Assembly (NCBI GenBank): GCA_022709425.1
Contig: JAKLIW010000003.1
Location: forward strand, 38,293 to 102,292
DNA: 64,000 bases
Source of the DNA: a bacterium
Lineage (GTDB): Bacteria; UBP6; UBA1177; JAKLFG01
Reading direction: 5' to 3'
Part shown: positions 8,182-15,441 of the stretch, one piece after another
How the letters are laid out: the number at the start of each line of letters is the position of its first letter
Numbering within the stretch: the first letter of the stretch is position 1
Made by a program: the position numbers and the translations under genes
The notes under the pieces: model-generated
Told to the model about the DNA's origin: nothing
What the model saw: only the letters and a program-made list of their open reading frames with translations
Databases searched by the model: none

Positions 8182-8895
8182 CTACCAGTTGCGCGCTTCA
8201 AGCGACTTGACATTGTAATAGACGAACAGCCCGATGACCGACCCGTAGAACAGCAGATCGCGCGAATCGATCACGCCGCGGCCGATGCTCTGGAAGTGGT
8301 AGTTCAGCGAGAAGTTCCGCACCACCTCGGCGATGACGTTCGGGAAGACCGAATAGACCGGCTCGGTCCCGATGATGAGGAGAAGGAACAGTATCACGGC
8401 GGTGAAGAGGAAGGCCGTTATCTGGTTACCGGTGAGCGAACTCACGAAATTGCCGATGGCGACATAGGCGGCGGCCAGCAGCAGCGCCCCGAGGTAGGAT
8501 GCCACGACGGTTCCCCAGTCGAGCGGTCCGGTCGACGCGACAAGCAGCGGAACGATGAGCGTCAGCAGTATCGCGATCCCGACGAAGGCCGCGCCGGCGA
8601 GGAATTTGCCGATGACCAGTTCGGTGTCGAGCGCCGGCATGGTGAGGAGCACCTCCATCGTACCGCTTTTCCGTTCTTCGGCCCACGACTTCATCGTGAC
8701 GGCCGGAACGAAGATGAGGAACACCCACGGCATGACACTGAAGAAGTCGTTCATCGACACGATCCCCTGCAAAAAATAGATGCGGAAGAAAAGGAACGAC
8801 AGCAGTATCAGGAACAGCGTGAAGAAGATGTAGGCGATAGCCGAGTTGAAATACCCGAGCATCTCTTTGCGGAATATCGTCAGCGTACTTCTCAT
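8182..8895 (-). CDS. ABC-2 type permease, GldF-like
   Basis: The 237-residue protein has six predicted membrane helices, spaced as in ABC-2 permeases (AYIFFTLFLILLSFLFF, VFLIFVPAVTMKSWAEERKSGT, and so on). The sequence WAEERKSGTMEVLLTMP, with the conserved EE and RxxGT, is a signature of the GldF/NosY/CcmB-like permease group. The start overlaps the ATPase stop by four bases (ATGA), so translation is coupled. With the ATPase it should form the transmembrane part of an exporter; substrate unknown. Confidence 0.88.
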   Translation of the reverse strand: MRSTLTIFRKEMLGYFNSAIAYIFFTLFLILLSFLFFRIYFLQGIVSMNDFFSVMPWVFLIFVPAVTMKSWAEERKSGTMEVLLTMPALDTELVIGKFLAGAAFVGIAILLTLIVPLLVASTGPLDWGTVVASYLGALLLAAAYVAIGNFVSSLTGNQITAFLFTAVILFLLLIIGTEPVYSVFPNVIAEVVRNFSLNYHFQSIGRGVIDSRDLLFYGSVIGLFVYYNVKSLEARNW

Positions 8896-9827
8896 GAGTT
8901 GCCTCCTTCGATAAGTGACAGGAAGGTGTTCTCGAGCGACCGCGATTCGAGATGAAGCTGCGCGAGGTCCCAGTTCTGCGTCACGGCGGTGCGGAATATC
9001 TGGTTGCCCGTCTCGCGTTCCCCTTTGGTCTTCACGCGGAAGGTATCGTTCGCCACGCGGCTGACCGCCGCGACGCCCGGGATCTTCGCCAGCGTGTCGG
9101 CGACCGCCCGTTCATCTTTGGCCGTCAGGAATTCGATGCGGAAGATGTTGTGACCGCTGGAGCGCTCTTTGAGGTTCTCCAGCGTGTCGTCGGCCACGAT
9201 CTTCCCCTGATTGATGATGATGACGCGGCTCGCCACCGCCTCGACCTCCGAAAGGATGTGCGAACAGAGGATGACGCTCTTCTCGCGGCCGAGGTCGCGG
9301 ATAAGGCCGCGGATCTCGGTTATCTGGATCGGATCGAGTCCGTTGGCCGGTTCGTCGAGTATCAGTATCTCGGGATCGTGGATGATCGCCTGCGCGAGTC
9401 CCACCCGCTGCCGGTAGCCTTTGGAAAGATGGCCGATGATGCGGTGTCGGACATCGACTATCGCGCACCGTTCCATCGCCCGCTTCTTTGCCGCCTCGGG
9501 ATCGGCCACCCCCCGCATCTCGGCGACGAAGGTGAGGTATTCCTCGACCGTCATGTCGGTGTAGAGCGGATTGTTCTCGGGCAGATAGCCGATGGCGTTG
9601 CGCGCCGCGATCGGGTCGTCGACAATGTTCTTCCCGTGGACGCGGATCTCGCCGGTGTCGGCCGGCATGTAGCCGGTGATCATCTTCATCGCGGTGGTCT
9701 TCCCGGCGCCGTTGGGGCCGAGGAAGCCGAGGATCTCACCCTTGCGCAGAGTGAACGAGGCGCCTTCGACCGCCCGGATGCGGTCATAACTTTTCGACAC
9801 CCCGGTTACCGTGATCAGTTCCGTCAT
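8892..9827 (-). CDS. ABC transporter ATP-binding protein, GldA-like
   Basis: The 311-residue ATPase has Walker A GPNGAGKTT (residues 37-45), a Q-loop, signature LSKGYRQRVGLAQ, Walker B ILILDEP and the H-loop SHILSE. The C-terminal part of about 90 residues (HNIFRIEFLTAKDERAVADTL) is the extra regulatory domain usual for ABC-2 drug- or GldA-type ATPases. It energises the permease encoded next. A 55-base gap separates it from panB upstream, on the same strand. Confidence 0.9.
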   Translation of the reverse strand: MTELITVTGVSKSYDRIRAVEGASFTLRKGEILGFLGPNGAGKTTAMKMITGYMPADTGEIRVHGKNIVDDPIAARNAIGYLPENNPLYTDMTVEEYLTFVAEMRGVADPEAAKKRAMERCAIVDVRHRIIGHLSKGYRQRVGLAQAIIHDPEILILDEPANGLDPIQITEIRGLIRDLGREKSVILCSHILSEVEAVASRVIIINQGKIVADDTLENLKERSSGHNIFRIEFLTAKDERAVADTLAKIPGVAAVSRVANDTFRVKTKGERETGNQIFRTAVTQNWDLAQLHLESRSLENTFLSLIEGGNS

Positions 9828-9882
9828 GCAGTGACCTCCGTATCAAGAATAGAGCATTTTTCGCACATTGAACAACGGTGCG

Positions 9883-10674
9883 TCAGGATTTATTCCGGCG
9901 CGGCGGGAAACGGCCCGTGCGGACCTCGTCGCGGTACTCTTCGAGCGCCGCAGTGACCAGCCGGTCCATATCGAGATATTTCTTAAGGAACGAGGGATTG
10001 AAACTCCCGTTCATCCCGAGCAGATCGTAGATGACCAGCACCTGACCGTCGGTCGCAGGGCCCGCCCCGATGCCGATGGTGGGGACGGCGACCTCGGCCG
10101 TTATCGCGGCCGCCAGTTCGGGCGGGATCGATTCCAGCACTATCATGACGGCGCCAGCCCGTTCGAGCTTGCGCGCTCCTTCGGCGATAAGTTCTCTTTC
10201 CGCCTGACTTTTCCCGCGCTTCTGGTAGCCGCCGAACAGGTTGACATACTGCGGGGTGAGCCCGACATGGCCGACCACCGGGATGCCGAACGAGGTGAGC
10301 CGCTCGACCAGCGGTGCGACCTCACTTCCCCCTTCGACCTTGACCGCTTCGGCCCCCGCCTTCATGAGGGTGACGGCGCTTTCCACTCCCTTTTCGACCG
10401 ACGCCTGATAACTGCCGAAGGGCATGTCGGCGATGAGGAACGGCGACGGCGCGCCGCGGCGGACCGCGCGGATATGGTAAGCGACCTCATCGAGGGCGAC
10501 CCCGAGGGTGCTCTCTTCGCCCTTTATCACCATGCCGAGGCTGTCGCCCACCAGCAGCGTTTCGATACCCGCATTCTCGGCGAGCCGGGCGAACGAGGCG
10601 TCGTAGCAGGTGGTCATGACGATGGGTGCGGCGCCCTTTTTCTTAAGTAGATCCGGCAAGGTTACTTTCTTCAT
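9883..10674 (-). CDS. panB: 3-methyl-2-oxobutanoate hydroxymethyltransferase
   Basis: A 263-residue protein of normal length for PanB. It adds a hydroxymethyl group from 5,10-methylene-tetrahydrofolate to alpha-ketoisovalerate, giving ketopantoate, the first committed step of pantothenate and coenzyme A synthesis. Visible hallmarks are TTCYDASFARLAENAGIETLLVGDS, with the metal-binding Asp of GDSLGM, the DMPFGSYQ motif, KVEGG, and VGHVGLTPQ. The enzyme is cytoplasmic. Start ATG at 10674 follows GGGGGATCCC. No other pan genes are near; its place between an ion transporter and an ABC exporter looks like housekeeping genes joined in one transcript. coaD, another coenzyme A gene, is at 46130. Confidence 0.95.
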   Translation of the reverse strand: MKKVTLPDLLKKKGAAPIVMTTCYDASFARLAENAGIETLLVGDSLGMVIKGEESTLGVALDEVAYHIRAVRRGAPSPFLIADMPFGSYQASVEKGVESAVTLMKAGAEAVKVEGGSEVAPLVERLTSFGIPVVGHVGLTPQYVNLFGGYQKRGKSQAERELIAEGARKLERAGAVMIVLESIPPELAAAITAEVAVPTIGIGAGPATDGQVLVIYDLLGMNGSFNPSFLKKYLDMDRLVTAALEEYRDEVRTGRFPPRRNKS

Positions 10675-10752
10675 GGGATCCCCCGTGATCCAAAAGCGGG
10701 CCGATTATACCGCGGGGGCGCCGTTCGTAAAGTTTTTCGGGCGGTTAGTGAT

Positions 10753-12045
10753 CTAGAAATAGACGATCAGGAGATAGACGGTGCAGACGGCGAGGTGGGC
10801 GAGGGTGATGACCACGCCGTATTTGGTGAATTCGAGGAACGATATCGGGTACCCGCTTTTCGCCGACAATCCCGCCGAAACGACATTGGCCGACGCGCCG
10901 ATGAGCGTCGCGTTGCCGCCGAGACACGCCCCGAGCGAGAGCGCCCACCACACCGGCAGGAGGAGCGCCGCATTCCCGGCGAGCGCCGGATCGGCGGTAC
11001 CCATTTCCTTGATGAGCGGTATCATCGTCGCGACATAGGGGATGTTGTCCACCACCCCGGAGAAAAGCCCCGACACCCACAGGATAAGGAGCGTGGTGTT
11101 CTTGATGTCGCCGCCGGTGAGCGACAGGAAGAACTCGGCCAGTTTCTTTATCGCGCCGACCTCGACGAGTCCTCCCACGAGGATGAACAGGCCGAGAAAG
11201 AAGAATATCGTTCCCCACTCGACCTCTTCGAAGAATTTATCGACCTCGTGCTTGCCCGACAGGAGCATCAGCAGAGACGCGCCCGCCATGGCGATGGTGG
11301 CCGCCTCAAGATGAATGAGGCTGTGGACGAGGAACCCGACGATGACCAGTCCCAGCACCGTGAGCGAGACGATGAGCAGGCGACGATCCTGCAGGAACTT
11401 GTATTCGTCGAACTCCATGACCCGGGCGCGCCGTTCGTTGGATACATACATCGTGCGGCCCCAGAAGAACCACGCCATCCCGATGAACAGAGCAAGACAG
11501 ATCAGCACCACCGGCGTCAGGTTCACGACAAAATCCATGAACGACAACCCGACCGCCGAACCGATCATGATATTGGGCGGATCGCCGATGAGCGTCGCGG
11601 TGCCGCCGACATTCGATGAGATCGCCTCGGCGATAATGAAGGGGATGGGTTTGAGGCCGAGTTCGACCGTGACCAGTATCGTTATCGGGGTGAGTATGAG
11701 GACCGTGGTGACATTGTCGAGCAGTGCGGAGAACAGCGCCGTGACCAGGCAGAGGTAGATCATGACGACGAAGGGCCGCCCCTTGGCCCATTTGACCATC
11801 TTGACCGCGACGAACTGGAACAGCCCCGTATGTTTGGTGATGCCGACGATGATCATCATCCCGATGAGGAGGAAGATGACATTCCAGTCCTCGGCGAGAA
11901 AGGCCTTTTCCTGCGGGATGATGCCGATGGAGATGAACAGGAACGCGCCGAACAGCGCAAGTATGGTCTTGTTGAACTTCTCGGTCGATATCAGGATGAA
12001 CAGCACCACGAACGAAACGACGGCGAAAAGCATCTGGTACGACAT
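10753..12045 (-). CDS. ArsB/NhaD-family ion transporter
   Basis: The 430-residue protein has about eleven membrane helices. It carries the two inverted signature loops of the ion transporter superfamily: GTATLIGDPPNIMIG around residue 155 and GNATLIGASANVVSAG near residue 375. These occur in ArsB arsenite pumps, NhaD Na+/H+ antiporters and the P protein. Without arsR or arsC nearby an arsenite role is not favoured; Na+/H+ antiport or anion transport is more likely. The gene begins 12 bases after the stop of a PTS-EIIA/CBS protein, so the two are cotranscribed and probably form a transporter with its cytoplasmic regulator. Confidence 0.85.
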   Translation of the reverse strand: MSYQMLFAVVSFVVLFILISTEKFNKTILALFGAFLFISIGIIPQEKAFLAEDWNVIFLLIGMMIIVGITKHTGLFQFVAVKMVKWAKGRPFVVMIYLCLVTALFSALLDNVTTVLILTPITILVTVELGLKPIPFIIAEAISSNVGGTATLIGDPPNIMIGSAVGLSFMDFVVNLTPVVLICLALFIGMAWFFWGRTMYVSNERRARVMEFDEYKFLQDRRLLIVSLTVLGLVIVGFLVHSLIHLEAATIAMAGASLLMLLSGKHEVDKFFEEVEWGTIFFFLGLFILVGGLVEVGAIKKLAEFFLSLTGGDIKNTTLLILWVSGLFSGVVDNIPYVATMIPLIKEMGTADPALAGNAALLLPVWWALSLGACLGGNATLIGASANVVSAGLSAKSGYPISFLEFTKYGVVITLAHLAVCTVYLLIVYF

Positions 12046-12057
12046 GCCGCCCTCCGT

Positions 12058-12963
12058 TCAGACGAGATTGAAAAGTTTTCGCAGCAGGTCGGTCGTATTG
12101 AGTACGCCGACCGCCGTGTTCCCGGGGCCGAGCACTGCGGCGCTCCGGTGATGATGGTTGACCATCTCGAAGACCGCCTCGGCCACGCCGCTGTCCGGGG
12201 AAAGCCGGTAGGGGGGACTCTTCATGATGCGATCCGCGGTGGTGCCGAGCCCCTTGTCCAGCAGTTCCGAGAACGGCTGGAACGACGAAAGGAAATTGAG
12301 ACTGCCGAGTTGGAACGCGTAATCGGGGAACCCGAGCCGCAGGATGTCCTCGAGGTGTATCTCGCCGAGGAACTTCCCCTGCGCATCGGCCACCGTGATA
12401 AATGTGGCGTGACGCGTGCAGAGGAGCGCCAGCAGTTCCCGCAGCGTCGTTTCGGGGGATACGGTCAGCACCTCGCGGAGCATGACGGTCGAAACGGTCA
12501 GTTCGCTGGGCACCGCGATGGCGGCCTGTGCGATGCAGTCGATCATTTCGTTCGGACTCTGCGCCGTGAGGAGCGACTGGAAAAGCGTCTTATCGTTCGC
12601 GAGCCGGATGAAGGACTCGCCCACCTTGAGCGACTGGTCGGCCGTTTCGCTTCCCGACAGGAGCAGTACGAACAGCCGCACCTCGCCTTCGCGCGCCGTG
12701 ACCGGGGCCGCCGGAACCAACAACGCTATCAGCAGATCGGGCAGATGCGGGATGCTGGCGCGGGTTACCGCGATACCGTTTTCGATGCGGTCCTCGCAGG
12801 TCTCGCCCGGTTTCATGAGCGCCGCCTCGATCGCCTCGCCCGATACCTCGAACGAATAGTTGCGCCGGATCGGATCGAGCACCGCGCGCATCGCCGTCGC
12901 ATAGCTGTTGCATGGCACACCGATCCGTATCAGCCGCGGATCGAGAAGAAGGGACAATTTCAT
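12058..12963 (-). CDS. PTS EIIA-like domain plus CBS pair; probable regulator of the adjacent transporter
   Basis: A 301-residue cytoplasmic protein in two parts. Residues about 1-155 look like a PTS EIIA type-2 (fructose/nitrogen) fold: ALMKPGETCEDRIENGIAVTRASIPHLPD. In active EIIA the motif is NGIAIPHG with the phosphorylated His; here the aligned position reads VTR, so the His appears replaced by Arg and phosphorylation is unlikely. Residues about 160-300 form two CBS motifs (VMLREVLTVSPETTLRELLALLCTRHATFITVADAQG and ADRIMKSPPYRLSPDSGVAEAVFEMVNHHHRSAAVL), which bind adenosyl ligands. It directly precedes the ArsB/NhaD-type transporter. Regulation of that transporter by nucleotide binding is an inference from the pairing. 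Confidence 0.7.
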   Translation of the reverse strand: MKLSLLLDPRLIRIGVPCNSYATAMRAVLDPIRRNYSFEVSGEAIEAALMKPGETCEDRIENGIAVTRASIPHLPDLLIALLVPAAPVTAREGEVRLFVLLLSGSETADQSLKVGESFIRLANDKTLFQSLLTAQSPNEMIDCIAQAAIAVPSELTVSTVMLREVLTVSPETTLRELLALLCTRHATFITVADAQGKFLGEIHLEDILRLGFPDYAFQLGSLNFLSSFQPFSELLDKGLGTTADRIMKSPPYRLSPDSGVAEAVFEMVNHHHRSAAVLGPGNTAVGVLNTTDLLRKLFNLV

Positions 12964-13036
12964 GGGTACCCCCGAAAGAACATCACGCCAGAATACCCGA
13001 CGACGGCGGCGCTGTCAACGAAAGCGGTCGTGAAAC

Positions 13037-13065
13037 TTGACGTCGCGCATCAGACCCGCTACCAT
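13037..13065 (+). promoter_or_regulatory. Candidate promoter for the small lipoprotein
   Basis: TTGACG at 13037-13042, a 17-base spacer and TACCAT at 13060-13065, 30 bases before the start codon at 13096, in the divergent gap of 132 bases. The -35 box fits well, the -10 box moderately. Confidence 0.45.
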
Positions 13066-13095
13066 CGACCCGATTTATCAAGGGGAGGAAAACCC

Positions 13096-13539
13096 ATGCG
13101 CCGTATCGTTATCGGTATCGCTTTTGTGTCGCTTATCAGCCTCAGCGCCTGCTCCGATAGCAAGGCGGACCACGACCGCAATCTGCTCCTGCAGACGGTG
13201 GAACGGAACGCTAACGCGATGAACACCGAGGATCTTGCCGGGTACATGGCGACCATCGATCCTGAAAGTCCGCTTTATGAAGGGACCCAGAAGATGCTCG
13301 AAGGGATGTTCGCGACCTACGACCTCGCGGTGACCGTCGAGTCGACGAAGATTCTCAAGTATAAGGAAAAAGAGGCGGCGGTGGAGATCACGCAGGTGAC
13401 CAAGAAGAAGAGCGGTCCCGAGTTCCGCGACAACCGGCTCAAGATGATATCGACCTTCGTCAAGACGGCCGACGGTTGGAAGATGTCGAAGTCGGACATC
13501 ATCAAGACCGAGTATCTCGATCAAGCCGCTCAGCAATAA
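13096..13539 (+). CDS. Small lipoprotein, NTF2/DUF4440-like
   Basis: The frame is open far upstream, but translation should begin at ATG 13096, preceded by GGGGAGGAAAA. The 147-residue product has a lipoprotein signal peptide (lipobox LSAC, Cys at residue 18). The mature part fits an NTF2-like cone fold of the DUF4440 or SnoaL type: an N-terminal helix (LLLQTVERNANAMNTEDLAGYMATIDP), then four strands ending in TFVKTADGWKMSKSDI. Such domains bind small ligands or act as periplasmic accessory modules. It stands alone between two minus-strand operons. The fold assignment is by pattern and not certain. Confidence 0.7.
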   Translation: MRRIVIGIAFVSLISLSACSDSKADHDRNLLLQTVERNANAMNTEDLAGYMATIDPESPLYEGTQKMLEGMFATYDLAVTVESTKILKYKEKEAAVEITQVTKKKSGPEFRDNRLKMISTFVKTADGWKMSKSDIIKTEYLDQAAQQ

Positions 13540-13557
13540 CACTCTTTTTCAGTAAGA

Positions 13558-13675
13558 CCGACGCACCTTCGGCGGCATAGCATCGTTGCCGCTCCTCGAC
13601 TTCCTCAATGTACGGAAGTACACCTTCGTCGCCTACGTCGCATACGCCTCGCTCTGCCTGTCGATTGCGCGTCGG
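13558..13675. repeat. Intergenic repeat-like element with terminal inverted repeats
   Basis: An unexplained 118-base stretch in the gap between convergent genes. Its ends are CCGACGC (13558-13564) and GCGTCGG (13669-13675). Inside are a perfect hairpin TGTACGGAAGTACA (13609-13622) and two related copies of CACCTTCG(G/T)CG. It looks like a non-coding mobile repeat or a bidirectional structure. The 74-codon frame that crosses it on the minus strand has no protein-like features. Confidence 0.45.
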
Positions 13676-13694
13676 ATGAAATAATTGTTCGGAA

Positions 13695-15437
13695 CTATTC
13701 GAAGTAGAGCGCTTTGACGATCTCATCGAACGAGGTCTGTCCGGCGGCCAGTTTGCGGATGGCCGAATCGCGCAGGGTTATCATCCCGTCCATGATCGCG
13801 TTCTGGCGTATTTCGTCGGTTGAGGCGCGGGTCGCGACCAGCCGCGAGGTCTTTCCGGCGACCGGCATGTATTCGATGATCGCGGTACGTCCCTTGTAGC
13901 CGGTGAAGCGGCACTTCACGCACCCCTCCGAATCTTTGATACGATAACGGTTATCGGTGGCGAGTTTCAGCATCACCTTCTCGTCATCGGTCATGTCGCG
14001 TTCGAACGAGCAGTAGGGGCAGAGTTTGCGGACAAGCCGCTGGGCCAGTATCCCGCTCAGCATCGAGGCGAGCAGGAACGGCTCTATGCCGAGGTCTATC
14101 ATCCGCTCGACGGTCGAGGCGGTGTCGTTGGTGTGGAGCGTCGAGAAGACCAGATGTCCGGTGAGCGCCGCCTGCACCGCGTTGTCGGCCGTCTCTTTGT
14201 CGCGTATCTCGCCCACCATGATGATGTCGGGGTCCTGCCGCAGGATGTGACGCAACGCCGTGGAGAAGGTGATCCCCGCCTTGGTGTTCACCCCCATCTG
14301 GTTTATCTCGCTCATCACGATCTCGATGGGATCCTCGATGGCGACGATGTTGATGTCGGGCTGGGCGAGTTCTTTGAGGGTCGAATACAGTGTGGTTGAT
14401 TTGCCGCTCCCGGTCGGACCGGTGACCAGCAGCATCCCGTAGCCCTTCTTCATCGCGATGCGCCACGCATCGAGCTGCGGAGCGTCGAACCCGATCTCCT
14501 CGAGCGGCCGGATGAAGTGGCCCGACTCCAGGATGCGGAGCACCATCTTCTCACCGTAGATGACCGGGATGGTGCTGGCGCGCAGTTCGACCTCGTGGGT
14601 CTCGTTGAGGACCAACTTGATGCGGCCGTCCTGCGGGCGTCGTTTCTCGGCGATGTCCATCCGGGCGAGCATCTTGAGCCGCGAGAGGAACGAGGTGTGC
14701 GCTTCTATCGGGAAACTGTAGATCGTGTGCATCATGCCGTCGAGCCGGAAACGGATGTGCGTCTCGTCGCGTTTCGGCTCTATGTGGATGTCGCTCGCGT
14801 CCTGCTCGACGGCGTAGCGCAGCATGTAGTCGACCGCGTTGACGATGTGCTTATCGTCGAGCTGGCCCCCTTCGGAGATGCTGGTGAGCTGTTCTATCGA
14901 AGCGTAGTTGTCGCGCACCTTGTCCTGTGCCGCCGCCTTCATCGATTTTTTGAAACCGAACACATCGCCCAGTATCTTGTCGATGTTGGTGGGCGACGCG
15001 ACGACCGGAGAGATCGGTTTGCCGGCGGTCGCCTGTAGCTGGTCGATGATCTCCATCCTGAAGGGGTCGGCCATTGCCACGACGATCGAACCATTCTCTT
15101 CGTAAAGCGGCAATATCAGGTGCTTGCGACCGTAGGGAAGGGAGATGATGGTGATGACCAATTGCGAATCTATCTTGAGCGGGTCGGGGACGATATAGTC
15201 GCATCCCGCGCGTCCCGCGATGAGCTTCAACATCTTCTCTTCGTCGAGCGCCAGTCCCTCTTCGCGGAACATCGACAGGACCAGATCGGTGACGAACGGA
15301 TCCTTTTTGAAGCGGTTCTTGTAAAGTGTTTCATAATAATCGCGTTTGTTGGTGAAGAGCTCCCGCTTGTCCCGCGCGAGGAGTCCGTACTCCTCAAGCA
15401 GATCGAACACGAAGTCGAGCGAGAGTGTTATCTGCAT
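13695..15437 (-). CDS. GspE/PilB-family secretion or pilus assembly ATPase
   Basis: The 580-residue protein has an N-terminal domain of the MshE/GspE type (residues about 1-165) and a C-terminal hexameric ATPase core. Walker A is GPTGSGKST (about residue 338), the Asp box and Walker B lie around DPDIIMVGEIRD (about 400), and His boxes follow (STLHTND). A zinc-binding pair CPYC...CVKC (about 474 and 505) is typical of extension or secretion ATPases and absent from PilT. It powers assembly of pili or type II pseudopili at the inner membrane. No other pil or gsp genes are in the window; it lies four bases behind a FrzS-like gene, which suggests a link to motility or polar pilus control. Confidence 0.9.
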   Translation of the reverse strand: MQITLSLDFVFDLLEEYGLLARDKRELFTNKRDYYETLYKNRFKKDPFVTDLVLSMFREEGLALDEEKMLKLIAGRAGCDYIVPDPLKIDSQLVITIISLPYGRKHLILPLYEENGSIVVAMADPFRMEIIDQLQATAGKPISPVVASPTNIDKILGDVFGFKKSMKAAAQDKVRDNYASIEQLTSISEGGQLDDKHIVNAVDYMLRYAVEQDASDIHIEPKRDETHIRFRLDGMMHTIYSFPIEAHTSFLSRLKMLARMDIAEKRRPQDGRIKLVLNETHEVELRASTIPVIYGEKMVLRILESGHFIRPLEEIGFDAPQLDAWRIAMKKGYGMLLVTGPTGSGKSTTLYSTLKELAQPDINIVAIEDPIEIVMSEINQMGVNTKAGITFSTALRHILRQDPDIIMVGEIRDKETADNAVQAALTGHLVFSTLHTNDTASTVERMIDLGIEPFLLASMLSGILAQRLVRKLCPYCSFERDMTDDEKVMLKLATDNRYRIKDSEGCVKCRFTGYKGRTAIIEYMPVAGKTSRLVATRASTDEIRQNAIMDGMITLRDSAIRKLAAGQTSFDEIVKALYFE

Positions 15438-15441
15438 CCGG

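Noticed and set aside
10753..12045. Arsenite efflux pump ArsB
   Set aside because: The family fits, but there is no arsR, arsC or arsA nearby and the neighbour is an EIIA/CBS regulator, so only the superfamily was called.
13502..13726. A 74-codon minus-strand frame between the small lipoprotein and the PilB/GspE gene
   Set aside because: Charged and irregular, overlaps the palindromic element at 13558-13675, and has no ribosome-binding site.
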